IMG/VR virus record: IMGVR_UViG_3300032053_005312
Span: 1-64,000 of that record
Direction: 5' to 3' (one strand)
Length of the DNA stretch: 64,000 bases
From: a virus
Positions 37,612 through 45,881 of the stretch are shown here, one piece after another. The notes under the pieces are model-generated. The model worked only from the letters and a program-made list of their open reading frames with translations. It ran no database searches and was not told where the DNA came from. Within the stretch, counting starts at the first letter, position 1, and each line of letters begins with the position of its first letter. The position numbers were made by a program, and so were the translations under genes.

Positions 37612-38028
37612 ATGAAAAGGATATGCACATTTAATGAATTCATGGTCTTGAAGGAAGATGATCGGCGAACTGGTAGCAAAACAGGGCTATATCCTCTAGG
37701 ATATGGTGGAATTGGGTTATACCCCGATGCAGACATGATGACTCATTCTGCTGATGCGATCCTTTATGTCACAATAGACAACCGATTGTTCAAGAACGGA
37801 GATTCAGCCCCATTCAGCATTGCTCACTTGCCCGGCCACAAGCAATATGGCGACATGGCGAATTCAGGCGAGAATGAACCATATGACATTCGCCATCTTC
37901 CTGGCGATGTTGTTCCCCACAAGGACAGCCCATTGGGTGGCAAGTCCATACCGTTCAAGAGTTTTGTAAAGTTGGTAGAAAAGCCAAAAGAAATTTCCCC
38001 GCCCGATTCCCCGAACCTTCCCAGGTAG
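37612..38028 (+). CDS. Unknown phage protein
   Basis: 138 residues. Contains a Gly/Tyr-rich part (GLYPLGYGGIGLYPDADMM) and two related SIAHLPGHK / DIRHLPGDV segments, suggesting an internal repeat. No family recognised. Confidence 0.5.
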   Translation: MKRICTFNEFMVLKEDDRRTGSKTGLYPLGYGGIGLYPDADMMTHSADAILYVTIDNRLFKNGDSAPFSIAHLPGHKQYGDMANSGENEPYDIRHLPGDVVPHKDSPLGGKSIPFKSFVKLVEKPKEISPPDSPNLPR

Positions 38029-38041
38029 TTAGGGTCTTGTC

Positions 38042-38413
38042 ATGAAGCGTAATCCGATTGCCAACTATTGTAAACAACAAGTAGAGGGCTGGGACAAGCT
38101 GCCTGAGTTCATGAACTTCGCCCCTCTTGGGGAAGAGGACTTTTGTTGCAGTTTTCTTCGTCGTGCTGACGGGATTCAAATGTTGGCGTCAGTGAAAGAC
38201 CTAAACTCCCTCAATACCATCCACATCTCTTTGGCTCCGATTCGAGATTGCCGCAAAGACTGGACTGATGAAGAACATAGTGGACACATATTCGATGTGG
38301 CGTTTGAAGTAGTCGAGTCGTTTTTCCCCGGTCGAAGGTTTGCACGACAGCCCGATGATCTCCGCAGACCCCAAGTGAAGCATTACTTCGCCATTCTGGA
38401 GGCCAATGAATGA
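38042..38413 (+). CDS. Unknown protein coupled to MetRS
   Basis: 123 residues. Compact, with FPGRRFARQPDDLRRPQVKHYFAIL at the C-terminus. ATGA overlap with the metG start suggests co-translation. No family recognised. Confidence 0.5.
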   Translation: MKRNPIANYCKQQVEGWDKLPEFMNFAPLGEEDFCCSFLRRADGIQMLASVKDLNSLNTIHISLAPIRDCRKDWTDEEHSGHIFDVAFEVVESFFPGRRFARQPDDLRRPQVKHYFAILEANE

Positions 38414-40056
38414 ACGAGTTCCACATTTCAGAAAAAGACAACAACACCACGTTCGTCACCACGGCGATTGATTATCCGAATGCTATGCCGCATATTGGTA
38501 CAGCTTTCGAGAAGATCGGTGCAGACGTGTACGCCCGGTTCCGTCGATTCCAGGGTCGTGATGTATATTTCACGATGGGCAATGACGAGAACACGGTGAA
38601 AGTGCTTAAAGCGGCGAAGGCTGTGGACAAGCATCCTCAGCCATATGTCGATGAAATGGCCGAAGCGTTTAAGGCTGTGTGGAAAGAACTCAATATTTCC
38701 TTTGACGATTTCATTCAGACCAGCGAAGATCGGCATCTGTTGGGCGTTCAGAGATTTCTGCGTGCTGTTAATGCTGCTGGATATATCGAGAAGCGACCAT
38801 ACAAGGCTCTCTATTGTGAGGGCTGTGAAGAGTTCAAGAGTCCAAATAGCTTGGACCATGCAAAGCGATGCCCGAACCATACTGGCACACCGTTGGTGGA
38901 GCGGGAGGAAGAGAATTACTTCTTTCTTCTATCTGCATTCAAGCAGCGTGTGGCTGATTTGATTTATCCTACTCCATTCCTCACTGCTTTCCTGAGTATC
39001 GAGCCAGAGTCTCGTTACAACGAAGTCACCAAGTTCATCAACACGGAACTGACGGATATTTCCATCAGTCGCCGCAATGAAGGCTGGGGCATTCCAATTC
39101 CTTGGGATGATACACAGGCCACCTATGTCTGGTTCGACGCTTTGTTGAACTATTTGACCGTGATTGGTTTCGGGAACGATTGGGAGAAATTCCAAAAGTA
39201 TTGGCCTGCTGAAGTTCACTTCATCGGCAAGGACATTACTCGGTTCCACTGTGCATTGTTCCCGGCAATGTGCATGGCATACAACGAAGGCTGTGATAAG
39301 TTGGGTGAACCTCAATACAAGTTGAAGGCTTTCCCTCAGCGTGTATTCGCCCACGGATTCGTGAATCAAAAGAAGGGAAGTCAGGTTGTCAAGATTTCCA
39401 AGAGCGGAGATTCAATCCAACCTGGAGAACTGATTGAGCAGTTCGGGTCGGATGCGTATAGATATTACTTCTTGTCGAAGTTCAACTACGATACGGACGG
39501 CGAATATAGCCTGGACCACTTCAGAGAAGTGTATAACGCTGACCTCGCCAACTCTTTGGGCAACCTCGTGAGTCGTACTGTAGGAATGTCGATGCAGTAT
39601 TTCGACGGGAAGATTCCACCGATGGCCGCAGAAGGCCAGACTTGGCTTGATGAGAAGACGGCGTTGGAATACGAGCAATTTATTGTGGATTGTTGTTCGT
39701 ATCGGCACGCTCTTGAATTGACGTGGAAGATCATCTTCAACGCCAACAAGCTGATCGAGGATTCCAAGCCGTGGGAGTTGGTTAAGTTGCCCGGCAACAC
39801 CTGCGGTCAGGTGTTGGGCCAACTTGTGGGCAGTCTGAGAATCATCAGTCTGTTGATCCGACCGTTCACTCCAGCGGTGGCCGAGAAGATTTACACGACG
39901 TTCCAGTGGGCTGAAGGTTGGAATGAACTCGATTGGGAGTTCGTCAAGAAGTTGTCTGAAAACAACTTCCTGGGACTCGAAAACGGTATTGCCATCAATA
40001 GGAATGTTTTAGATAATGCCGGAAAGTTTCCAGTGTTGTTTCCGAGGGCCAAATGA
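38410..40056 (+). CDS. metG: Methionyl-tRNA synthetase
   Basis: 548 residues. AIDYPNAMPHIGTAFEKI holds the class I HIGH motif, CEGCEEF and CPNHTG the zinc knuckle, and VVKISKSGDSI the KMSKS loop, followed by SDAYRYYFLSKF and an alpha-helical anticodon-binding part. Length is complete for a MetRS without a C-terminal extension. tRNA-Met at 9612 is the likely partner, and FolD at 58776 could feed formylation. Confidence 0.93.
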   Translation: MNEFHISEKDNNTTFVTTAIDYPNAMPHIGTAFEKIGADVYARFRRFQGRDVYFTMGNDENTVKVLKAAKAVDKHPQPYVDEMAEAFKAVWKELNISFDDFIQTSEDRHLLGVQRFLRAVNAAGYIEKRPYKALYCEGCEEFKSPNSLDHAKRCPNHTGTPLVEREEENYFFLLSAFKQRVADLIYPTPFLTAFLSIEPESRYNEVTKFINTELTDISISRRNEGWGIPIPWDDTQATYVWFDALLNYLTVIGFGNDWEKFQKYWPAEVHFIGKDITRFHCALFPAMCMAYNEGCDKLGEPQYKLKAFPQRVFAHGFVNQKKGSQVVKISKSGDSIQPGELIEQFGSDAYRYYFLSKFNYDTDGEYSLDHFREVYNADLANSLGNLVSRTVGMSMQYFDGKIPPMAAEGQTWLDEKTALEYEQFIVDCCSYRHALELTWKIIFNANKLIEDSKPWELVKLPGNTCGQVLGQLVGSLRIISLLIRPFTPAVAEKIYTTFQWAEGWNELDWEFVKKLSENNFLGLENGIAINRNVLDNAGKFPVLFPRAK

Positions 40057-40241
40057 GCAGATTGATGTTGGTTCTAGGATTAGTCATTGGGTTTTGGGCG
40101 GGCCATTGGTTCGCCCGAACTTCATGGCATCAACGATGGTATGCTCAGTGGTATGAGGGGTTTCTCAACGGCGCTGTTGTTGCAGCAATACTGGTGGGCA
40201 TCTACTTCATTGTCATAAGAAATTGGAAACAATCTTCTTAG
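40053..40241 (+). CDS. Small two-helix membrane protein
   Basis: 62 residues; ATGA overlap with metG. Hydrophobic segments near 4-20 and 36-54 with a Trp-rich loop. Its stop overlaps the first base of the degenerate tRNA at 40241. Confidence 0.5.
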   Translation: MSRLMLVLGLVIGFWAGHWFARTSWHQRWYAQWYEGFLNGAVVAAILVGIYFIVIRNWKQSS

Positions 40242-40316
40242 GGGTTGCACGGTGAGTCCAATCGGTAAGGCGCAAGTCGCTCCGATTAACTGAGGGTTCG
40301 ATTCCCTCCAACTCCA
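40241..40316 (+). tRNA. Degenerate tRNA, isotype uncertain (possibly Arg CCG)
   Basis: Acceptor GGGGTTG/CAACTCC and T arm GAGGG-TTCGATT-CCCTC are good. The central part does not fold normally: AATCGG/CCGATT pairs across the D and anticodon regions. Loop CTCCGAT would give CCG, with a weak stem. The next gene starts 2 nt later. Confidence 0.5.
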
Positions 40317-40318
40317 CT

Positions 40319-40603
40319 ATGAATGAAAAACCAGCCGATGGCGTCCGAGGCTTCTTTCTCTACAGTCCGTTTTCGCATCGACACTTCTTCCGTGTTTACG
40401 GAGAAGTCGATCCGACGACGGGCCATAAGACGTTCACCGATTACAAGGTGTGCGCCGAAGATATAGAAGTCACGATTGAAGCGAATGGGTTGTCCCTGTA
40501 TGAAGGGGACGAAGATAAAAACCGCCTTGATTGGTCCAGCCGTGTCTTAGGAAGAGATGGCAAAGACCACTTGGATGTGCGAACACCAAAAAAGGAACAG
40601 TAA
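40319..40603 (+). CDS. Unknown protein
   Basis: 94 residues. FFLYSPFSHRHFFRVYGEVDP, then FTDYKVCAEDIEVTIEANGLSLYE. Beta-rich. No family recognised. Starts 2 nt after the degenerate tRNA. Confidence 0.5.
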   Translation: MNEKPADGVRGFFLYSPFSHRHFFRVYGEVDPTTGHKTFTDYKVCAEDIEVTIEANGLSLYEGDEDKNRLDWSSRVLGRDGKDHLDVRTPKKEQ

Positions 40604-40683
40604 TGGGACGGCCCGTAGAATTTTCTTGATACGATCACTCCTTTATTGTGTCTGAAAAGATATAATGAACCAAGGAGTAAATC

Positions 40684-40896
40684 ATGGATAAAGAATACGC
40701 AAAAGCTATTTCCAACTTCGAGCAAGCGGGAGCGCACCTGGGAAACTTCGCCAACCTATTGTTCACATATCACAAATCGCTATGTGAATCCGGCTTCCAG
40801 AGAGACGAAGCATTGGAATTGGTGAGGGAACTCCAAACGACCTTATTTGCACAGGCTTTCAACTTCGGACCACAGAAGCAAGATGATGACGACTAA
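40684..40896 (+). CDS. Small helical protein
   Basis: 70 residues; AAGGAG 8 nt before ATG 40684 and TATAAT at 40661-40666. Helical with an acidic end (QKQDDDD). No family recognised; style fits a small phage regulatory or scaffold protein. Confidence 0.55.
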   Translation: MDKEYAKAISNFEQAGAHLGNFANLLFTYHKSLCESGFQRDEALELVRELQTTLFAQAFNFGPQKQDDDD

Positions 40897-40929
40897 AGTA
40901 ATCATTGTTAAGCCAGAAAGACTTGCAGG

Positions 40930-40958
40930 ATCGGTCGCAGAGAAATCTGGCGACCGAT
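40930..40958 (+). terminator. Hairpin, weak terminator
   Basis: ATCGGTCGC and GCGACCGAT form a perfect 9-bp stem with an 11-nt loop, followed by TTTC. Confidence 0.4.
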
Positions 40959-41002
40959 TTCGTTATCCATGCAGATGACTTCCTTGCGGAACTGGAGCGA
41001 AC

Positions 41003-41260
41003 ATGAGTGATTGCGAAGTGGCCCAATTCAGCAGAATGGCCATCCCTTTGATGAGGAGGATATATCCTCAGCTTATTGCCAACCAGATATACAGTGTTCA
41101 GCCATTGGCTTGCCCAACTGGTTTAGTGCATTATTTGCGATATAAATATTCTGAGAACAAAGGCAGCACCATCAATACCGATGGTTGGATCATCAAGTCC
41201 AAGAAGAAAAAGATTTGGCGTGACATCAACGATCCGTGGGAGCCTTCTAGCAATGGCTGA
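41003..41260 (+). CDS. Short protein resembling a capsid-protein segment
   Basis: 85 residues. IPLMRRIYPQLIANQIYSVQPLACPTGLVHYLRYKY resembles the conserved segment of T4 gp23-like major capsid proteins (RR.FP.LIA..I..VQPM..PTG....R..Y). The rest of the capsid protein is missing. It may be a fragment or a repurposed module. Confidence 0.45.
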   Translation: MSDCEVAQFSRMAIPLMRRIYPQLIANQIYSVQPLACPTGLVHYLRYKYSENKGSTINTDGWIIKSKKKKIWRDINDPWEPSSNG

Positions 41261-41483
41261 GAATATATGGTATCGTATTCGCAAGCATCTTGGGATGTTG
41301 TCCTATGAGGAAAGTCGCATTGAATCGAGTGAGCAGGTAAAGAACTCGATCAGGGCGCAAATGATACATCCCGATGACGTTAATTGGTCTGATGGAATCA
41401 AGACCGAGAATATTCCCAAAAAAGATAAACTGCGGCCCAGGTCGATTCTCGAAGATTGGGGAGTAACCCAAGATTCGGGCTGA
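41253..41483 (+). CDS. Small unknown protein
   Basis: 76 residues; starts inside the previous gene by 8 nt. Charged, with MLSYEESRIESSEQVKNSIR and a DDVNWSDG patch. No family recognised. Confidence 0.45.
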   Translation: MAENIWYRIRKHLGMLSYEESRIESSEQVKNSIRAQMIHPDDVNWSDGIKTENIPKKDKLRPRSILEDWGVTQDSG

Positions 41484-41527
41484 ACCTTTTGGCAGCGGCG
41501 ATCTCTAGTAGTGTAAGGAGAAACATC

Positions 41528-41932
41528 ATGGCAGTAAAGCAAGTTATCGTTTGGCGACACGATTTAGGTTGTCGAGTTGGCAAGAAGATGTCGCAAGCGG
41601 GTCATGCTGCTTTGGCCGACTTGTCGAACACGATTCGTGACAATGTTGATGCCGAAGGTAATGTATCGTTCAAGCTGTCGCCTGCACAGTTTGAGTGGTA
41701 TTTGACGAACTTCCGTAAGATCGTTCTCCGTGTTGACAGTGAGGCCGACCTGTTGCTTCTGTACCATCTGGCGCAGGAAGTGGGGTTGCCGACTGAACTC
41801 ATCATCGACAGTGGTTTGACGGAATGGGATCAGCCCACAAAGACTTGCATCGCTATCGGGCCAGCAGAAGATGCCGAGATTGACGAGATCACTGGTGAGC
41901 GTGGCCCTTTGGGAAGATTGAAGTTGATGTGA
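41528..41932 (+). CDS. pth2: Peptidyl-tRNA hydrolase, PTH2 family
   Basis: 134 residues; ATG 41528 has AAGGAG 11 nt upstream. VWRHDLGCRVGKKMSQAGHAA is the PTH2 N-terminal signature; IVLRVDSEADLLLLYHLAQE, GLPTELIIDSGLTEW and CIAIGPAEDAEIDEITG complete the domain. PTH2, mainly archaeal and eukaryotic, frees peptides from stalled peptidyl-tRNA. A phage copy would recycle tRNAs lost by drop-off. Confidence 0.88.
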   Translation: MAVKQVIVWRHDLGCRVGKKMSQAGHAALADLSNTIRDNVDAEGNVSFKLSPAQFEWYLTNFRKIVLRVDSEADLLLLYHLAQEVGLPTELIIDSGLTEWDQPTKTCIAIGPAEDAEIDEITGERGPLGRLKLM

Positions 41933-41974
41933 CCTTTACTGATTGGTGGTTTTTGTGGTGTATAATACAATACC

Positions 41975-42484
41975 ATGATTGCAACCATCATAATTGCCGC
42001 AGCAACTTTTTTCACCCTGATGGCCTTGACGTATTGCTGTCTACGTTTATGGTCGGCACGGAATGCTTTACAACATAAACTTTCCGTGGTAGAATCAACC
42101 GTAGCAGAGCAGCATCTTGCCCTTAGTGCATACGAGGATCGGCTGAGTAAAGTCGAGGCTGTTCAAGAAGAAGAATTGACGCAAGATCAGGCTGAATACA
42201 GAGATCAGCTACAGGCACAATACGCTGCCCTGTTCAAGCAGATCGAAGACAAAATGAAAAACGATCTGAAGACGGCGAGAACCGAAACTTCAGATTTGGT
42301 GAAGAAGAGTCGTGCGGAATTCGACAAAAAGTTGAAGGACGAGTTCAAGAAAGCCTGTGAACAGATCAAGTTTAGCGAAATCGAATACAAACGAACCATC
42401 ACCAAAAAGCGGAAAGAATTCAGTCGCAAAAATGCAAAGAACGCCAAACCTCAGAGGATATGGCGATACATAGATGAAGAGTAG
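41975..42484 (+). CDS. Membrane-anchored coiled-coil protein
   Basis: 169 residues. An N-terminal hydrophobic segment (ATIIIAAATFFTLMALTYCCL) is followed by a long charged helical region, probably a coiled coil, with a basic C-terminus (SRKNAKNAKPQRIW). A TATAAT lies at 41961. A match to the phage promoter lies inside the gene at 42067-42095. Confidence 0.6.
   Translation: MIATIIIAAATFFTLMALTYCCLRLWSARNALQHKLSVVESTVAEQHLALSAYEDRLSKVEAVQEEELTQDQAEYRDQLQAQYAALFKQIEDKMKNDLKTARTETSDLVKKSRAEFDKKLKDEFKKACEQIKFSEIEYKRTITKKRKEFSRKNAKNAKPQRIWRYIDEE
42067..42095 (+). promoter_or_regulatory. Intragenic match to the phage promoter
   Basis: TTTACA-N17-TAGAAT with CGTGG before the -10, identical in form to the intergenic promoters, but inside the coiled-coil gene. 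May be internal or chance. Confidence 0.35.
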
Positions 42485-42551
42485 CCCTTTGAACGCAGAG
42501 GAAAAAATGGGTCCGTAGATACACGAAAGGAACCATCAACCGGAGGTCAGT

Positions 42552-43160
42552 ATGTCATTAGCACAGAGAAAAGTCTTAGTTTTGAACAAGTCGTGGACTG
42601 CCATTGGCGTCGTCACGTTGGAAAAGGCACTAAAGAAAGTCGCCGGAACCTACAAAGACGGTACGCCGAAGGCACGCATCATCGACGCACTTCATGACTT
42701 TGCTATGCTGACCTGGGATGATTGGGCAAAACTCCGTCCAGGGGAAGACGAGCCAGCAATGCGTTCTGTGAACGCAGTGTTTCGTATTCCTGAAGTTATC
42801 CAGTACACTCGATACGACAAGCTGCCTACACAGAAGGTCCACTACAACCGTAGGACCATCTACCGGCGTGACGGTAACGTCTGCCAGTATTGTGGAAAGC
42901 AGAAGCCGGGTAGCGAGTTGTCATTGGACCACGTTATCCCACGTTGCCAGGGTGGTTTGACCACCTGGGAAAACATTGTCGTGGCTTGTACCGACTGCAA
43001 CGCAAAGAAGGCTGGCCGGACTCCGAAAGAAGCCAATATGAGGTTGCTCTCTGTGCCTAAGAAGCCGAAGCACAACTTCTTCCCTGGTGATGTTCGGGTG
43101 AAGTCTTGGGAGCAATTCCTTGGCGAAGCGTACTGGCTCACAGAGCTAGAACATGACTAG
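42552..43160 (+). CDS. HNH endonuclease
   Basis: 202 residues; SD GGAGG before ATG 42552. VLVLNKSWTAIGVVTLEKAL begins the protein as in a known bacterial/phage HNH group; the core is CQYCGKQKPGSELSLDHVIPRCQGGLTTWENIV with CTDCNAKK. Probably DNA nicking or cleavage in recombination or packaging rather than tRNA-associated homing. A strong terminator follows. Confidence 0.85.
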   Translation: MSLAQRKVLVLNKSWTAIGVVTLEKALKKVAGTYKDGTPKARIIDALHDFAMLTWDDWAKLRPGEDEPAMRSVNAVFRIPEVIQYTRYDKLPTQKVHYNRRTIYRRDGNVCQYCGKQKPGSELSLDHVIPRCQGGLTTWENIVVACTDCNAKKAGRTPKEANMRLLSVPKKPKHNFFPGDVRVKSWEQFLGEAYWLTELEHD

Positions 43161-43184
43161 CTGTCTACGGATTGCTAAACGATA

Positions 43185-43222
43185 GCCTCTGGCGTGTGGC
43201 GACATGCGCCAGAGGCTTTTTT
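43185..43222 (+). terminator. Rho-independent terminator
   Basis: GCCTCTGGCG and CGCCAGAGGC form a perfect 10-bp stem, followed by TTTTTT. Confidence 0.9.
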
Positions 43223-43239
43223 ATTCTTCATGGTGCGAC

Positions 43240-43641
43240 ATGGAATTATCACCCTCTGTTCAAAAACTTATAGCTATCCGCACCAAGCTGGAAGAGGAAC
43301 GGCATCAATTTGCCATCAAGCACGGCTTCGCCTTCAAGCGGGCGCAAAACTTCAAAGATTGCGTCGTGATCCGTTGGAAAACATCAACTAAGAAGCACAA
43401 GATCAACCATCCTCGCATTGAGGAATATGTCAAAATAAGTCATGAACTTTCCGACAAGCACAATTTGTGGGTTGAAGATTACCCATTCCTCGAAACCGGA
43501 CTCCTATTGTTGAAGATTGGCATTTACGTCTTCTATTCATGGGACTACCAATCTTGGGCCATCCCAAATGAAAACAAGGAAATTCAGGACTACGTTCTGA
43601 GCAATTTACCCAAATGGGCCAAAGTGAGTGTGAAGAAATGA
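43240..43641 (+). CDS. Unknown protein coupled to ArgRS
   Basis: 133 residues from ATG 43240. Basic middle (KTSTKKHKINHPRIEEY) and an aromatic C-terminal half. ATGA overlap links it to argS. No family recognised. Confidence 0.5.
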   Translation: MELSPSVQKLIAIRTKLEEERHQFAIKHGFAFKRAQNFKDCVVIRWKTSTKKHKINHPRIEEYVKISHELSDKHNLWVEDYPFLETGLLLLKIGIYVFYSWDYQSWAIPNENKEIQDYVLSNLPKWAKVSVKK

Positions 43642-44930
43642 TTCGCCCTATCCCGCTATCTCATGGCGTTGGGTTTTTCTCAATGCAGCAATTGCCTCAA
43701 TTTGCAGGCAAGTACCGTGAGGAAAATGTCGGTCGCTACTGGAACTACTACGTCACTCCAGAGTGCCAGGAATGGCCCGAAGCTGTGACGTATAAGGGTC
43801 CGTATGTAATCGACGGGTTCTCCCCAAACCTCAACAAGAGTCTGCACGTCGGGCATCTACGTCAATTGGCTTTGGCCAAGTCTTTGGAGAGCATTATGAA
43901 CTATGCTCAACAAAAGCCTAATGCCAAGTTCGTGTCCCTATTGGGAGCGTCACAAGGCGTCTTTCAATACGCCACCGAGCAACTGAATGGATGGTTCGAT
44001 TTTCTGAACTTCCATCCAGAGTTGCACTACGACGTATTGATGCCACGAGATCAGGAGATCGTTCCTCGTTACAAAACCAAGGTGCCGGTCAAAGACTCTA
44101 TTTCGACCGACATTAACGGCAACCCTTTCGAGCATGAGGAAGAATGTGAAGTATGGGATGGCCCCAATGGGCCTGTAATCGTCGTTCGTTGGGATGGGCG
44201 TCCTTTGTATGCCTTCCAAGACATTGCCTTCTCGAAGGTTGTGGGGCCGACGCATTACATCACTGGCACTGAGCAACAGGAGCATTTCGCAAACCTGGGG
44301 CTGGGCGACAAGCACTTGCCTATGGGCCTTGTATTGGGCGCTGACGGCAAGAAGATGAAGTCTCGTACTGGCGATAGTGTCACGGCGAAAGAAGTGCTGG
44401 ATCAGATTGTGTCACAGCTTGATCCGACACCTGAACCGAACAAGCTGGCGTGGAATGTATTGGCATGGAACTTCCTTCATGTCGCTCGTTCCAAGAGTGT
44501 GAAATATACACCGCAAGAATGGACGAAGCCGGATGCTCCGGGCATGTATATTTCCTACACTTATGCTCGTTTGCAATCGGCCATGAGTCAGGTGCCATAT
44601 CGTGATCGCACGGCTCGGCATGTTGTTCGCATTACCGCAGCGGGTGTCAACGCAGTGTTTGATCCAGAGTACGATTTGACGCAAGGTGATGCCGAACTCA
44701 TTGGCTTTGCAAATCAACATGCTTATTTTTTGGCACGAAGCATTGAGTCGTTTGACCCAGCGATTTTGGCAAACTTCACTTACGATCTTGCAGCGAAATT
44801 AGGACAAGCGTATCATCTGGACAAAATCGTTGATGGTCGTTGGGGATTCAAGTATTCTGTATCGCAGGCGTTGACACACCTTCGTTTGTGCATGTGTCAA
44901 CTTGGCATGTTTCCTTTGGAGAAGATTTGA
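43638..44930 (+). CDS. argS: Arginyl-tRNA synthetase, shortened
   Basis: 430 residues versus about 550-580 for cellular ArgRS; the N-terminal additional domain is largely missing. FSPNLNKSLHVGHLRQLALA is the HIGH region, GPTHYITGTEQQEHF and MGLVLGADGKKMKSRTGDSV the KMSKS region. ISYTYARLQSA and FLARSIESF mark the anticodon-binding helical domain. Four Arg tRNAs (ACG, CCG, TCT, CCT) are encoded in the window. Confidence 0.9.
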   Translation: MIRPIPLSHGVGFFSMQQLPQFAGKYREENVGRYWNYYVTPECQEWPEAVTYKGPYVIDGFSPNLNKSLHVGHLRQLALAKSLESIMNYAQQKPNAKFVSLLGASQGVFQYATEQLNGWFDFLNFHPELHYDVLMPRDQEIVPRYKTKVPVKDSISTDINGNPFEHEEECEVWDGPNGPVIVVRWDGRPLYAFQDIAFSKVVGPTHYITGTEQQEHFANLGLGDKHLPMGLVLGADGKKMKSRTGDSVTAKEVLDQIVSQLDPTPEPNKLAWNVLAWNFLHVARSKSVKYTPQEWTKPDAPGMYISYTYARLQSAMSQVPYRDRTARHVVRITAAGVNAVFDPEYDLTQGDAELIGFANQHAYFLARSIESFDPAILANFTYDLAAKLGQAYHLDKIVDGRWGFKYSVSQALTHLRLCMCQLGMFPLEKI

Positions 44931-45262
44931 TGGATGCTCAACAACGAGAGGCCGATCAGCGAGTCATCGCTTCTGAAAGGAAGATGACGGATGCCGAGTT
45001 TCTTGAAACCATGTCAAGAACGGACTCGTTGATTGACCATGAGCCTGATACCACCTGTGGCATGTGCCATCACCAATTCGTGATGGCACAGGTCGCTCGT
45101 GATATGATCGTTGCAGGCGAGACGGAAGACGTAATCAAGAAGTGGTCTGAGGAAGCCGAACGTCGTTGGCGTTCATCGAAATTTGTCCAGCTTTGGGACG
45201 AAGCTGTTGCTGCCGATAAAGACCCTAATGCGGTCTTCGAGGAACGTGGTTGGGAGCCTTAA
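44930..45262 (+). CDS. Unknown helical protein
   Basis: 110 residues; ATG overlaps the argS stop. CGMCHHQF in the middle is a possible metal site; otherwise helical and acidic. No family recognised. Confidence 0.5.
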   Translation: MDAQQREADQRVIASERKMTDAEFLETMSRTDSLIDHEPDTTCGMCHHQFVMAQVARDMIVAGETEDVIKKWSEEAERRWRSSKFVQLWDEAVAADKDPNAVFEERGWEP

Positions 45263-45263
45263 A

Positions 45264-45815
45264 ATGTCAGAACATGGAATCGTCAAAGATGGTTGTTGGG
45301 TGCCTTTGCCCCCAATCATGACTGTTGAATCCTTGTTGGCTTATGGATTTAGAGAATGGCCTGTCGGCCAACATGACAAGCATGATCGGCATTGGCAATT
45401 TTGCAAGCGTGATGAAAAGGGCAAGAAGCTCTATGTGCAGGTGCGACTGTGGGCGTTCAGTAAATACAGCAATACTGAACGAACAGTTGAAGACTCATTC
45501 GATGCCGATGTTCAGTTTGACATGAATGGTCCCAAGACATTCAACGTCAATATGAGCGTCAATAATATGACGCCAGCACAGGTCGTTGAATGGTTCGAGA
45601 AAATGCACGACACAATGGGATGTACTCATTACGAGTTGTATTCCGACGACCGATACAACGAAGAAGGCGAACAGACTTCTTTCGACTGTGATAAATGTGG
45701 AAGATATTTGCCACCAGAAGAAGCTGTCGCACCGTTTCTTTGTCCTGGGTGCAAGTACGAAACAGAGAGTGGTTTTAAGCAAGTTGCCAGAAAGGTCAAA
45801 GTAAAGCGTAGATAG
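45264..45815 (+). CDS. Unknown protein with C-terminal zinc ribbon
   Basis: 183 residues, starting just after the previous gene. A beta-rich body and a C-terminal CDKCGRYLPPEEAVAPFLCPGC zinc ribbon with a basic tail (KVKVKRR). No family recognised. Confidence 0.55.
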   Translation: MSEHGIVKDGCWVPLPPIMTVESLLAYGFREWPVGQHDKHDRHWQFCKRDEKGKKLYVQVRLWAFSKYSNTERTVEDSFDADVQFDMNGPKTFNVNMSVNNMTPAQVVEWFEKMHDTMGCTHYELYSDDRYNEEGEQTSFDCDKCGRYLPPEEAVAPFLCPGCKYETESGFKQVARKVKVKRR

Positions 45816-45816
45816 C

Positions 45817-45845
45817 TTTACAATTTGGGCCTCTCGTGGTAGAAT
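45817..45845 (+). promoter_or_regulatory. Promoter TTTACA-N17-TAGAAT for the release factor gene
   Basis: CGTGG extended -10, spacer 17. CCTCT and AGAGG flank the -10 as a small inverted repeat. Placed 37 nt before ATG 45882. Confidence 0.7.
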
Positions 45846-45881
45846 GTAGAGGTCCAGCAAAATTTTTTGGAGTAGAGAGAG

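Noticed and set aside
41935-41966. Promoter TTTACT...TATAAT before the coiled-coil gene
   Set aside because: The -10 is good but the spacer would be 20, outside the set; not counted with the 17-bp family.
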